64,000 nucleotides of DNA from Coptis chinensis (taxonomy: Eukaryota; Streptophyta; Magnoliopsida; Ranunculales; Ranunculaceae): positions 23,894,501 to 23,958,500 of the forward strand of contig CM027377.1 of the NCBI GenBank assembly GCA_015680905.1, in the 5' to 3' direction. Of this stretch, positions 1 through 11,634 are shown one piece after another. Every line of letters begins with the position of its first letter. Position 1 is the stretch's first letter. A program made the translations under genes and the position numbers. Under the pieces are notes generated by a model. The model worked only from the letters and a program-made list of their open reading frames with translations, ran no database searches and had not been told where the DNA came from.

Positions 1-1028
1 GCTGAAGAGGCCTTTTTGGACTGAAAGAATTGGGTTTTGGGCCAGAGAAGAAACATGGCTCCAAGCCCATGCACGATTTTTGGATCTGAAAGTATAAAAA
101 CAAGAGCTTGACTCTTTGTTAATGGTAGCTAGTTAGACCTAAAACAATAGATAATTATAGATCTAGTTTTTATTTAATTAAATTAAGTTTAGTTTATATT
201 CAATTCTTGTTTTAGATTAAACTCTTAGAATCATTGTTCTTAATTAGTTTGATAAATAAAATAGCTATTTGTCAATTTCGATTCTTGTCATTTACAATTG
301 TTAGATCCAATTTCATTTATTACTTGTTATTCAATTCTTAGTTATTAATTAGAATTTAAGTATTGTTTAATTTAGATTAGTAAAATTCAATTCTTTATAT
401 TATGTTTAGTTTTAATTTAATCGGAAATGATTGCGTAATGATTCTCGACTAAACCTCCATTAGAGGGGGCTGAGAAGCCTTGATGAAGGCTTGATTCCGA
501 TTATCGTAGAGTTGTCGTAATTTCCTTTCCACTCTAGAAAGGATTAGTTCACCATGAGAATGGGTATAATTGTTCACATGCTAGTTATGAATTGGTAGAA
601 ATGCCATGTGTAATTAGGGATTAGGAGTAACCAGATTGTTTTGCGAAGCAGTTCAATTCGGATAACGACAATTAAATGGATTAGTAGGATTAAGTCGAGT
701 TAAGGTGGAATCAATCCCCCTCTAACTCATTATCATAGAATCAACGTAGCATTCTCATAGTGTTTAAATAATCGACTAGTTGCATCTTGTGGGTAGTTGC
801 ATCGTAGTCTAATTGCCATTTCGTAAATCTCTCATTAGACTTTAGAGTTAAGTTTACTTATACGTAGAGAACACAGCATGCGGAAGGACTAGGAGTGGAA
901 CGAATTTCCTACTCCACTATATCTTATAGGATTGAGAGTAGAAACTTTGATAAATATAGGCACGTAAGATAGTTTTAGTTTACTTACGTTTTGAGTTCAT
1001 CCTTCATTTCGTAGGTAAACTATCAATT
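1..1028. repeat. non-coding repeat, probably part of an LTR element
   Basis: No supportable coding region. The stretch is AT-rich in its first half and ends exactly where the MULE gene on the minus strand loses its reading frame homology (about 1029). Its run of short conserved-looking blocks resembles an LTR or leader of a retroelement, but neither LTR partner nor primer site is in the window. The classification is inference only. Confidence 0.3.
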
Positions 1029-2700
1029 TTATGTTTTATCAATGAGCTCATCACGAGTGGCGTAATGTTGACCAACTTTGGGGGGTATGAACTTTTGTAC
1101 AACAGTTTGGTGCATAACTTGATCGTCATCCTTTCCTGTTTCTTGCATGGGTTCTTCTTGAATTTGGGGGGAATGCAATGGATCAAAACCATAATTATTT
1201 ACATTTTCTGCATGATTAGCAACATTGACATCTACCATCCTATCCAATTGAAAGTCAAGATCGCTTCTTTCATCTTCATCGTCGATGATTGTTATTGGAG
1301 TGTCGCCCCAAAAATATTGTTGACTACGGTTAGGAGTAGACCACATATCTATATCAACATCCACTTCACTTCGATTAGGTGTGAACCATTGATCTGCATC
1401 AACATCCACTTGAGCTTCACTTCGAGTAGGTGTGAACCATTGATCTGCATTAGCAGCTATTTGAACTTCCGAATCTATTTCAATTGGATCACTTCTTACA
1501 CCAAGCCCTAATAAAGTCACGACGTCCTTATCATTGTCATCATCAGTGGCATTTGTGCTAATTATATATTCCTCAGGCACGTCTTGTGTACCTCCATATG
1601 GTTGTTGTGAATCAAAGTCATCTTCATCTGCCTCTTCATTATAAGAAGAAACAACAACAATGAAGTTTAACTATACAGGTACCGTTAGCAAGTCTAACTA
1701 TAAGAAGAAACAACTGATAACACAACAATGAAATTCCCAGTTTACCTTTAGCCGCGAAAAATGGAGGTACAATCTGTTCATTTTCACCATCTGAATGAAG
1801 TACTCCAGTGGAAGAAGTAGTCACATTATACTGATTTGAAGTAACCTCCGGAAAGAAATCTGCATGTGGTCACCTAATAGTTAGTATTTACGCAAATATC
1901 TATTAATAACATGGTACATGTTATAATAAAGACACTCAATTACCTACCATAACCTTTTGATAAGTAGCAAAACTGTGGGGCTCTTCAGGAACAATATCTC
2001 TAGCGACTGTATGATCTCTCTCACTTTGTTGTTCAAGTGGATTATCTTGGGAATACAAAATGCCACAATGTGAGCAACTAATTAAACCAATGACTATTAG
2101 CAAATAAAACAGAAACAAAATGTGTTACGTACCTATAGGTTCATCTACTAGTGTGAAAGGCATTTTATGCGCTAATGCCTTTTGGTTCAACAAACTCTGC
2201 TTTACAGGAGATGGTTGTGGATGGTTTTCAACTTTTTCTTTAAATAACTCAACACGCACCTTTGGATTCTTCAATTTGCTTAGTCTAGGAGATGATGTGG
2301 TAGACTTGTGCTTCAACTGAACAAGCTCATCATTCAATACAACATGCACATTTGGATTCTTCAATTCAACATGCACCTTTTCCTTCATAGCAACACTTTT
2401 TCCTTGACTTCTTTGAACAACAAATCTTGCAAGACTTTCTTCCTTAATAACCCATACCTTCATAGCTTTGTTTGGATACTTTTCATGTCTCTTGATCATG
2501 TTTACATAATCTGTTTCATAGTCGATTCTACATGGGTTCTTACTCATCAAGTACAACAATGAAAACTCCACTCTACTATTTGAACAAACATCTTCAACAA
2601 TACTGACAAAGACTTCATATGATGTTGTCTCACAGAACACCCTCAGTTTAATCTCACCGCCAACATACCTATACACACCATGCTTGTCGATTCATTTCAC
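1029..2700 (-). pseudogene. MULE (MuDR-type) transposase, N-terminal part, truncated
   Basis: Reading on the minus strand, the first clear exon (about 2690-2126) encodes a PB1-like N-terminal domain of plant MULE transposases: a YVGGEIKLRVF start, then a CRIDYETDYVNM segment matching the usual P-x-x-I-x-x-x-x-D-V pattern. It ends at a good splice donor (GTACGTAA). Further exons follow near 2060-1955, 1860-1747 and 1620-1029, each with plausible AG and GT borders. The last is acidic, contains three DQWFTP/DMWSTP-like repeats, and ends in KVGQHYATRDELIDKT, which is the very start of the MULE DNA-binding region. The DDE transposase core and SWIM zinc finger that should follow are absent; unrelated repeat sequence starts at about 1028. 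An upstream first exon beginning MEENNNTHIH (about 2995-2967) is possible but weakly supported. What is seen is the domain order and splice sites; the family assignment is from known MULE proteins. Confidence 0.6.
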
Positions 2701-3500
2701 TACCATAATAAATTAGAACTTCCAAAGTACCACCTGAAAAAAATAAAAAAATAATAAATAAAAATAAAATAAAATAAAACAGTAAAAGCTCCCACATTTA
2801 TGGCACAAAATCTACAATAAATACTAGATAGTAAATACTTGATAGATGAAATTTTTGGACCACTTCCAAAACATAGTACAACCACGGCAGCAACAACCCA
2901 TGCAAAACAACATATATAAAATAAGAAGAAAACAAGAATAACCTTTAGAGACCCTAACCTTTACCTTTGTGGATGTGTGTGTTATTGTTTTCTTCCATTA
3001 TTATCTTAAACAAATCGAAAAGGGGGAAGACAATGAGAAAGAAGAAGAAAGTATAACAAGTTTTTTGTGTTTTTGAGGTTTGTACAAAGTTTTGGAGTTT
3101 GGGAGTGCGAAAACTGAGGTATAAACTATCTGGCAATAACATAAAAGTTGTTGATATGTCTTTAATTTATTGCTACCTTCAATAAGTGATAGTTACTTCT
3201 CTGCACTGGACAAAATACTACTATTTTTTTCTTCTAATTCGACCTTAAAATCTAATGGTTCGGATTTTTTGTGCAAATCTTTAAGATGATCTTGTGGTAT
3301 ATGTTGACTATAAGGTCACATCACATGGGAGAGAGAGTGCTGCAGGTTGTATAAGAACAGAGAGAGAGTTTGTCTCCCAAGTACAAAAGGCAAAATTGTC
3401 AATTTTTTGTTGAATTGGTCAAAATTGAGTGTTTTGCCTAGATTGAGAAGAATGGACACTTTTCTTGTCTTGTTTAGGATATTTCACATAAAATAATAGA
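2701..3500. other. AT-rich spacer between MULE and hAT remnants
   Basis: Contains the possible upstream leader of the minus-strand MULE gene (2700-3150) and then AT-rich sequence leading into the hAT remnant. No open reading frame here resembles a known protein. Confidence 0.4.
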
Positions 3501-3504
3501 GTCG

Positions 3505-5110
3505 AAGCTTCACTTGGCATTGCATTTGGCAGGTTATTATCTTAATCCTTCAATTCGTTATCGTTCTGATTTTCCAGAAGACGACACGGATATCCGTCGT
3601 GGCTTACAAGATGCTATTAATGTGCTTGAGTGGGATGTAGACAAGAAAATAAATGCTATTGATGAGGTAAAGTTTTATACTGAATATTTATGTTATTCTA
3701 AGTATGTTAGGGAACATATTATGACTAGTTTACTTGTTTGTAGATCAAAGCTTTTGATGATGCACTTGGCCAATTTGGCACACCCTTAGCTATTGCTAGT
3801 CGATCGAAAGTATCACCTGGTAAATATTCTGTTTACATATTTGTAATTATTTAAGAGTGCGGCTTATATAATCCATTTTCATGGTATTTAAATGCAGTTT
3901 CATGGTGGGAATCTTATGGTATGGATGCACCAAGCCTTAGGCGTATTGCGATAAGAATTCTCAGTCAAACATGCTCATCTTGAGGATGTGAAAGGAATTG
4001 TCGAATTGGAGCACATTCGACTAAGCCGTTTAACTGAACCGTAGAAAAAATATAGTTTCGGTTTCTATTTTTAGTAACCGTTTAAAAATAGGTACTAAAA
4101 AACCGGACCATTTATAATTGGAACCGAATAGTTTTTTAAACAAAAAAACCTGACAAGAATTGGAACCGGATCAGAACCGAACGTTATCGAACTTTTAACA
4201 TAAAAAAAATTGAACTAAAGAATATAAAAACTCAAAACGTTCATTTATATATTACTAAATTTAATTTATTAGTGTAATATGTAGTTTTTATAATATTTAA
4301 TATTATAAATAATATAAAAATATAGTTTACAACCTTAAATATAAGGTTTTATTTAATTTATTATTGAATGCATAATTATTTATATTAATATATAAAAATC
4401 GACTCATTCGTGCGGTATTTTTGTGTTTTTAGTACACATTTTTTAATAAAACGAATAAAAAATGTGTGTAAATAGTGAATCTCTTAAGAACCGAAATGAA
4501 GAACCGGAATCAGAAATACCCGCTAAGAACCGGTAGTTATGAATATGGTTCCTAAATTTTAAAAACCGCAAAAAACCGGAACCATAAAATTAAATAGTTC
4601 TTGGTTATTACAACACCAAGAACCGGACTGGAACAGGACCGTTGACACCCCTACATTAGACCAGATATATACAAAAAAGAGGAATCAACTAAGGCAGGAG
4701 AAAGTGGTTGACTTGGTTTACATCCACTACAATTTAAGATTAAGAGAGCGTCACTGATCCAATAAATCTTAATAACATCTTGTTGAAAGAAACAGGTGAT
4801 GAGTGGATTAACGGCGATGATGAAAACGAAGATGAGCAAGATGCTGAAATTCCATTGGATGATTACATAGATATGGAACCTCTTGGAAGTCAAGCTGGGT
4901 TAAATTTTAATAGGACACAAGCTTCAGGTGCTCGTGTTGATATGCAAAAAATTTGGTAGCAGGTCTGGTTCTAGTACTATTCAAGCTTCAGGTGCTAGGT
5001 TTGGTCCTAGTGCTACACAAACTCCAAGTGGTGCACCTGTTCAAACCTTTGGAAGTAGAAAATGGGGAGGAGGGTTCACTAATTTACTTCATTCACAGCA
5101 TAGGCAGTAG
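3505..5110 (+). pseudogene. hAT-superfamily transposase, C-terminal half, interrupted
   Basis: Three exons match the C-terminal dimerisation part of plant hAT (BED-finger, DUF659-type) transposases. Exon a (about 3505-3666) reads LHLAGYYLNPSIRYRSDF and ends at a GTAAAG donor. Exon b (3744-3819) reads IKAFDDALGQFGTPLAIASR. Exon c (from 3898) reads VSWWESYGMDAPSLRRIAIR, including the conserved WW. A TGA interrupts the CSSxGCERN motif near 3980, and just after it a 632-bp insert (4021-4652) splits the gene. Coding similarity resumes at 4653 with QIYTKKRNQLRQEKVVDLVY and NLRLRER, then a frameshift and an acidic tail (DEWINGDDENEDEQDAEI) with a Ser/Gly/Thr-rich repeat ending at 5110. The catalytic N-terminal half and BED finger are missing. 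The tail after 4750 is less certain than the core. Confidence 0.7.
4021..4652. mobile_element. hAT-like MITE inserted in the hAT gene
   Basis: A 632-bp non-coding insert flanked by an imperfect 8-bp duplication (ACATTCGA at 4013-4020, ACATTAGA at 4653-4660), the size expected of hAT insertions. Its right end reads AGGGGTGTCAACGG on the minus strand, a common hAT-MITE terminus. The left end does not clearly match it, so the element may be damaged. The interior is full of AACCGG/GGTTCC motifs. Confidence 0.5.
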
Positions 5111-5299
5111 CTAGTTTAGGTTATGGGTTATGGGTTATGAATAAAGTCTTACGGTAGTTTGTCATGTCTAGTGGACGAGTCTTTTTATGCTTAGCGGTTT
5201 CTTTGATTGTTATTTGCATGTATATATAAATTCATTTGGATTATGTTATAATGCAATTGGATTCTCTTTCAGCTTATATTTTGTTATTTATTTGCAAGC
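5111..5299. other. 3' flank of hAT remnant
   Basis: No gene seen. It may be the 3' untranslated end of the hAT element; the hAT terminal repeat was not identified. Confidence 0.3.
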
Positions 5300-5302
5300 T
5301 AA

Positions 5303-5806
5303 GAGCATCTTTAGGTGGTGGGAGTATATTCTTCAAATTTGAAGAAAAAATTTGGAGAGAAATTGGTCGCAAATTTTGACCAACTTTAAGTGGTCGCAAA
5401 TTTTGACCAACTTTAAGTGGTCGCAAATACCATTCATTAATTTGGAATAGGACTATCTTGCGCGATATTGATACTGTCGCCCCAAGTTGAAAAAACAAAC
5501 TCACGCGACATTCTCACTGTCGCACCAAATCGAAAAAGTAAAAAAAAAATAACTCACGCGATATTAGAAGTGGCGACAAGATTACATCTTGGCGTGGTCC
5601 GGTCAAAGTCAAAAAATTTGGAGCGACATTTAATGTAATGCCTCAAGATCCCCATCCAAATTGCCAAATTTATAACAAGAATCTTCAATTTGGACAAGTG
5701 ATGCGACCGAATTTGAGGCCACCTAGAGTTGGAATTCCAAGAAATTTCAAGTTTTGGAAACAAATTTGAAGAATTTGACAGGTTATACTACTACCTAGAT
5801 ATGCTC
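5303..5806. mobile_element. Tourist-like MITE (TAA target duplication)
   Basis: A 504-bp element with imperfect terminal inverted repeats (GAGCATCTTTAGGTGGTG at the left; the right end, reverse-complemented, is GAGCATATCTAGGTAGTA). It is flanked by TAA on both sides (5300-5302 and 5807-5809), as in PIF/Harbinger-derived MITEs. A 26-bp segment is tandemly repeated at about 5365-5425 (TGGTCGCAAATTTTGACCAA core). It has no coding capacity. Confidence 0.7.
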
Positions 5807-5809
5807 TAA

Positions 5810-6140
5810 TGTATGAATACAAGAAGATGAAGATCCATTTCTTTTACATTATTTATTCTATACATGTGATTTAACACATTGTCTGTGTTTTCATGTAAAC
5901 TAACACAACTCACCGAGTCGACTCCCGATTTTTCGAGTAGACTCACTCGACCAAATAAGATTTCGATTCAAACCGAGTTTCGAGGTTTTGAACCCTGGTG
6001 AACACTTAAGACCTTCCATGAGACTGACCTCTTGAGTTGTCTATTCAAGATGCAGATAAAAGTCTCTTAGCCCTCTCCCACACCTTTGATTTCTCTTACA
6101 ATTTTCTGTTCATTGTCAACTGATTATATACCGTCTATAC
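5810..6140. other. intergenic or intron-like sequence
   Basis: No gene seen. It includes a stretch rich in GAGTCGACTC-like motifs (5905-5990), probably another small repeat, and ends in a pyrimidine-rich stretch with an AG acceptor just before the coiled-coil exon. Confidence 0.3.
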
Positions 6141-6147
6141 AGATTGT

Positions 6148-6415
6148 TGATATGGAAATGACATCTTTGAAACAAAAATCGAAAATTGAAGAGCTTGAAG
6201 CGCAGCTTAATGAAGCAGAGGATGTTGTGAGACTTGTGACAGATCTTAGAGCACAGTTGAATGTAGTGCAAGATGAACTGGAGAAAAAAAAAAAACTCGA
6301 GTGAAGCCTTTGGATGAACAAACTGTAAAATAGTTTGTTGCTTCACACGAAGACTTCTGAGGTCATTTTATTGGCTTCTCTGGATGCAGGGTGAAGACAT
6401 AACAATGCATCTTTG
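6148..6415 (+). pseudogene. orphan coiled-coil exon of a plant gene
   Basis: After a splice acceptor (CTATACAG, ending at 6147) the reading frame encodes a heptad-rich coiled coil: IVDMEMTSLKQKSKIEELEA, then alternating acidic/leucine heptads up to a run of 12 A that probably shifts the frame (about 6288-6299). It resembles the coiled-coil part of uncharacterised plant proteins with the IEELEAQLxEAEDxVxDLRxEL pattern. I cannot name the gene. The fragment is cut at 6415 by the copia 5' LTR; the other side of the insertion is not visible because the 3' LTR is truncated. It could be a real host gene disrupted by the copia element or a captured fragment. Confidence 0.45.
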
Positions 6416-6587
6416 TGTTGGAATATTTGTTACCTTAGTTAGGATTAGCAAGTATCTTGTAATCTTAGTAAGAGTATTATCTTCTCCTAGATATGTGAAT
6501 CTAGGAGATCTTCTATATTCTTGTATATATACCTACTGTTTTATATCAATAAGAATATCATAAATATTTAGTAAAACATCTTTGACA
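6416..6587 (+). repeat. copia 5' LTR
   Basis: A 172-bp direct repeat beginning TGTTGGAATATTTGTTAC and ending ...TTTGACA immediately before the primer binding site. Its first 112 bp recur at 18975-19086 with few changes (for example TTACCT to TTACTT and GTGAAT to GTGGAT). The exact 3' edge may be 6578 or 6587. Confidence 0.85.
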
Positions 6588-6600
6588 TGGTATCAAGAGC
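6588..6600 (+). promoter_or_regulatory. copia primer binding site (tRNA-Met type)
   Basis: TGGTATCAAGAGC directly after the 5' LTR, the usual minus-strand primer site of plant copia elements (consensus TGGTATCAGAGC) with one extra A. Confidence 0.85.
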
Positions 6601-6786
6601 CAACTCCGATTTTCTTTTCATTACCCCATTACTATAGGAATCGGAGTCTTTTTTTGGTGTTTTGATTTTTTTTTTTCTGGTCTTATAATACAATCTGTTA
6701 CACTATATAAGATTGTATTTAGTACCCTCTTCTTCCTTATCGTTCTTGTCTATTAATCTAGTTCATTGTTTATGTTCTATATCATA

Positions 6787-7091
6787 ATGACAGACTTACC
6801 TACCAATAATGATTCCGTTGTTGTGCATTCCAATAACGATTCCGCTGTCATGTCTTCTAACTCGAAGAGTCACTTACTCACTGCTGCCGGATTTGTTACC
6901 CAGTCAGATATGCTAACTCTGCTCTTATTGCTTTTACTGAAAATAGTGATTGGATAATTGACACGGGTGCTACTGATCATATGACTTGCGATCGCTATAA
7001 ATTTAACCATTTCTTCTCTAGTTGTTCCAAATCAGTCATTACTAATGCTAATGGTGTGTCATCTCCAGTTGTTGGTGTTGGCATCAGATAC
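6787..7091 (+). pseudogene. copia gag remnant and aspartic protease, left half
   Basis: The ATG at 6787 (MTDLPTNNDSVVVHSNNDSA) starts what remains of gag; almost all of the capsid and the CCHC knuckle are deleted. After a frameshift the copia protease appears from about 6945: DWIIDTGATDHMTCDRYKF, with the active-site DTGA and the typical DHMT. The frame runs to VGVG at about 7082, where it is broken by the long-LTR element. It resumes at 15752 with VPLSLSIHDVLFVPSINC. Confidence 0.8.
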
Positions 7092-10000
7092 TGCATCACA
7101 CCTCGAATTCGATTGCACTTAGGAAAAACATTATTTGTTCCCGACTCTTCGATCTCAGGGTGTGACGCTAGATCTCAACTCCCAAAACCCATAAACGGTT
7201 TAAATATGCGGATAATTAAAACCAATAAAAATTTCAATTAAACAAATGTCATCTTCATTACAAAAATTCATCAAATAAGATTAGGTTACAAATCTCTTTT
7301 CAATAACTCTTTAATTAAAATTACAAATGAAAATACAAATAATATTTCCTCAACTGAAAATCTATATCACCTTAAGGGAAAACAAAACCTATCTTGAAAT
7401 GCAACGCTTAACGCAAAACCACAAGCAAAGAACCAATCTTCTTCAACACTAAAACGTCGGGGACTTATCAACTGTGTTCATTTAATGAACACACCCGATA
7501 AGCAAACATGCATGCAAATCGAATTGACATTATAAAAATCTTGGTGTGAGTAGCTCTAAAATACAGCATATTCTTATACAAATATATACACAAACCATAC
7601 GGCAGTTAGTTCCTCCACCGAGGCGCCTTAACTTTCACCAACTAATACAACATCCTTAAGTATAATAATTAAGGCAGGTAGTTCCTCCACTGAGGTGCCT
7701 TAACTTCTAACAACTAATACCACATACCATACGCATAATAAAAAGGTATTTAGTTCCTCCACGAGGCGCCTTAGGTTCTAACTAAACTACTAACCATCCA
7801 AACATATACCATCATCTATCTAGAGATATATCATTTACCAACATATTACCATAATTATATTAGTTTAAACTTTCTTTTGTGTGTCCCTAAAATCATCGTC
7901 AGTATCTATGTCTTACCTAGTTTCCCGGCTACACCACAATCGCTACCCAGCGCCCGAACATGTACATCCACATGCCTCCCCTTACATAATGAACCACTCC
8001 GTGCGTAACCACCCTGGCGGGATGCGCGACACCGTAAATCCTCACGCGGAAGCAATTATGTAAGTAATGCCACTATTCGCATAAAATATCGCGTCATCGT
8101 TCTATTTTGCGAACGGAATAATCAAGCCACTATTCGGCTACGCCAGGAGGGCCATTCAGCTTTACTGAAATGCTAGGAGGGCCAATCACATTACTTACGC
8201 CCGAAGGCCATTCAAATTAACTGAAACGCCAGAAGGGCCAATCACATTACTTACACCCGAAGGCCATTCAGATTAACTGAAACGCCAGAAGGGCCAATCA
8301 CATGAGTTGTGGTAGTCAGGTTCTAGGATTTTCGTTACGTAATTTATTCAAGTGTCATCCATCTATGACTCATAATAATTCCACTATATATCGCGTCGCG
8401 GTCAATTACCTTATTGCACTAAGCCACACTATTTAGAAATATCTCAATTATATCCTCAGTAACCACTTTTATTATTTCACGTGCCAATATATTATTGCAC
8501 TCACGCCACACTCCCCGTGGGCAAATATCCCCACATACTATACTATCTCATAGTAGCATCTCACATATAAAATAATGGAGTGTTTATACATTTATGTCTC
8601 CAAAACTATTGCATTTAATATATATATCCCAACATATATATGCTTTACACACTACTCTCGTCAAATCTTAATTAGATAATGACAACTAAATTTATATCGG
8701 CTTCCACAAACATTTCAACATTTAATTTGTCCATACAATTTACAACATAAAATGTAGCACAATTATCTGATCTACAATCCACAATCAAAGCCCAATATAT
8801 ATATGTTTTACACACTACTCACGTCAAATCATAATTAGATAATGACAAACAACGTTATATAATGTTGGACAATATTTTATTACTATATTAGTCCATATAA
8901 TCAAATATGTGAAAAACTGGAAAACATTCAACGGTCAACGGTCAAAGTCAATGGTCAACTGTCAAAGTCAACACGTCATGGTCAAAGTCAAACTGGCATG
9001 GTCAAAGCCAAACTGTCGTTTCCATGTTCGACAGGTTCAGGGTCATAGCCATGATTCATGGCTAAGGTCAATGTGCATGGCTCATGGGCTCATGACTAAG
9101 GTAATGGTTCGGACCCAACTGGCCAAGCCCAAACCTTAGAACCCGGCCCCGAAAGTCTACACCAACTTATTATACAACCTGACCCAATTGGGGTCATAAG
9201 GACCAACCCACATAAAATTATAAACCGTCCCAAAGCCTAATAGAACTGGCCCAAAACTTAAAATGAAATGGCCCCAAACAACATTAGAAATTGGCCCAAA
9301 ACAGTTAAGTGATGGGGCCCAAAGGAAATTAATAGAACTCGGCCCAACCACTAAAACAAAAACGGGCCCAACACAAAACAAATTAGACCGACCCAAAAAC
9401 TGAAACCGACCCAGGCCCAAGAGAAAGTACTGTTCATCTTCTCCAACAGCCTCCACCACCAGCCCAAATCGACCACCACCAGCCACCACTAATCCCCACT
9501 CATCCCAACCAAATCGAATATGACGAGAATGAAAAACCACACAATATTTACAAAACCGAAACCCTCAAATCAATCAATATATATCTTCTTCGAAATTAGA
9601 TCTAGAAAAATTTCGAACCGCCATTAATGGCTTCGACAGAGCTTCGACAGCTCCCATCTACCGCCCTCACACACTACAATCAACCATAACCCATCGATTT
9701 TAGTCTATATGCAAGCTCCACAACTCAAATTAAACCAAAACAGTTCAACTAAATAATTACTGGCGGTTTTCTCCAGCCGCCATTAACACCTTTACAGAGC
9801 ATCACTAAAGCTTGAACAGCCCCCGACATCACTCACCCAATATACCACAACAACCCATCGTCCAAACCCACACTCTTTCAAGCCGATGAATAAAAAACAA
9901 ACGACAGGCGACGCCCTTAGTGTCGGATGCAAAGCTTCGACAGCCCCAACACCACTCCACCAATGTCAATCTCGACAGCACCCAGTCCACTCAACAACCT

Positions 10001-10270
10001 ACTTCAAATACTACACCCCCGACATCCCAAGAACGATCTGACGGAGGAGTCGCCATTGACGCTCTCTTGAATTTCAGCAGTTCAAAACATAATGATCCAA
10101 TAACTTAAACAAAAGATACCCTAACATTATCTAGTTTAATCAATTCGACAATATCGCCGAATAACTACAGCCGAACAAACCGAAAATGAATAGAAACAGT
10201 TGACAGTAGAATTTTGTCGGTATACCAGAAAAACTATAAATCCGGTGAAATAGCAAAAATAGCTATTCAC

Positions 10271-10357
10271 CTTAATCCCAAAGCTCCACGAATTTCTCCG
10301 AGTCCGAGTCATCGCACTCCAACGCTCCAGCAAACGGGTTTTTAGCTTTGCCTCCAT
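10271..10357 (-). other. conserved 29-codon leader exon candidate in the long LTR (copy A)
   Basis: About 58 bp downstream of the minus-strand TATA box lies an ATG opening a 29-codon reading frame (start MEAKLKTRLLERW, end NSWSFGIK). It stops at an AAG|GTGAAT splice-donor-like site at 10270. The right LTR has the same frame with a perfect AAG|GTGAGT donor. It could be a spliced leader exon or a chance frame. The peptide resembles no family I recognise. Confidence 0.35.
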
Positions 10358-10407
10358 TTTTAATATTTTTTTTATTATCTTCAAAACCCTATTCTCTAGA
10401 ACAATGT

Positions 10408-10416
10408 GTTTATATA
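10408..10416 (-). promoter_or_regulatory. TATA box of the long LTR (copy A)
   Basis: TATATAAAC on the minus strand, about 135 bp inside the LTR end at 10550. The same box sits at 15593-15601 in the right LTR. It implies a very short U3 and an R/U5 of more than 3 kb. Confidence 0.6.
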
Positions 10417-11520
10417 CTTGGGTTCAAAACCCAAGCCCAACACAGACCCGGGCCCAAAAATCAGGCCCACGTATCCAAATCCAATCCAGCCGATTTTTAA
10501 ATAAATAAATAATTAATTAATAAATATGTATTTTAAATTCAGGCGTTACAGCTATACACATCTCAAAAGAATCTCGTCTCGAGATTCAGAAGTAAAGCTA
10601 TACGAACAAGTAACGTTGGTTATTAACTTAGAACATACCCAAGAATGTACCGAGATTAAACTCAAACAAGATAACATTGGTATTAATTATTTTTAAATAA
10701 TTTCAGAATATATGTCCTCATGCCATCACAAAATCTATTATAGTTTAACTGTCTATATTAAAACAAATTATTACTGTCACTTAAACGCAAGATAAATACA
10801 TCATTTCTTATTAGCATGCATTTTCTTGACACGTAGCAGACTCTACGAAAAAATAATATTCTACTTAAACTAATAAATGATATGGGGTAAGTTCATCCCG
10901 ATATAAAACATTAGGGAGTCTTTCATATCATGCATAAAAGAAAAGTAGTGTCCTAATACACTTAAAATAAAAATCACTCATGTCATTGATACCACAATAA
11001 AACTTTATATTTACTTTAGTCATGCTCTCAGAAATATTAAATTTAAAACAACCCTTGAATCCTAATTCATGCTTGCAACTGGATCAAATATAGCACGTAT
11101 CCAAAAAATAATTTTTCATATTCCTCTATCAAAATCATATAGACTGAAACAAAACAATTAAGAGTAAATACTCGACGCTCATTGCTATTATTATTATTAA
11201 TAATTATTTTAAACGGTGAAAAGATTCAAAAATTTAATCTCCATATACAGTGACAATTAACATAAGACTTGCTACCGTATAACAAGAATTTTAAAAATTT
11301 TAGGATAATATAAACTCGCTTCTAATATATCACCCATAACAAGTTATATTCTCACGGTAATATTTATGAACCATAAATCAATGTATATATGTAAGAATAC
11401 TCGAATATGCAAAATCAATGTGAAACTAATTTAACAATATTAATCTATCATGCCATGTTGGTGAAACACTATTATCATCATATACCCGGTAATAGTTCAT
11501 CCATATACAATAATATAACA

Positions 11521-11634
11521 ACGTGTATACGCAAGTATACACATCTCAAAAAGAATACACGTGTATACGCAAGTATACACGTCTCAAAAAGAATACACGT
11601 GTATACGCAGGTATACACATCTCAAAAAGAATAC
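11521..11634 (+). repeat. 38-bp tandem repeat, three units
   Basis: Units start at 11521, 11559 and 11597, each opening ACGTGTATACGCA and closing CTCAAAAAGAATAC, with one or two differences. Each unit carries TATACACATCTCAAAA, which is also found at the LTR/interior junction at 10553-10568. It is a plain head-to-tail repeat without spacers, so not a CRISPR array. Confidence 0.9.

Larger units (their letters stand above)
7092..10550 (-). repeat. long LTR, left copy (3' LTR in element orientation)
   Basis: The 3459-bp repeat contains three 56-bp tandem units near 8160-8300 (CCAATCACATTACTTACGCC core), a block of GGTCAAAGTCAAC motifs (8925-9010), and a long block rich in GGCCCAAA (9120-9430). 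Open frames inside it, including one of 127 codons at 9157-9540, are low-complexity products of these repeats and not genes. Confidence 0.85.

Noticed and set aside
1065-1511. 148-codon plus-strand frame
   Set aside because: Antisense shadow of the MULE exon, which has domain similarity and splice sites on the minus strand.
8160-8300. 56-bp repeats in the long LTR as a possible CRISPR or satellite array
   Set aside because: Only about three units, no spacers, present in both LTRs as part of the LTR.
9157-9540. 127-codon minus-strand frame, repeated at 14335-14718 in the other LTR
   Set aside because: It is a translation of GGCCCAAA-type repeats in the long LTR (alternating FGP/GPV), and its conservation only reflects the LTR pair.
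11521-11634. Regular 38-bp repeats as a possible CRISPR array
   Set aside because: Units are directly adjacent with no unique spacers, and the context is a plant retroelement.
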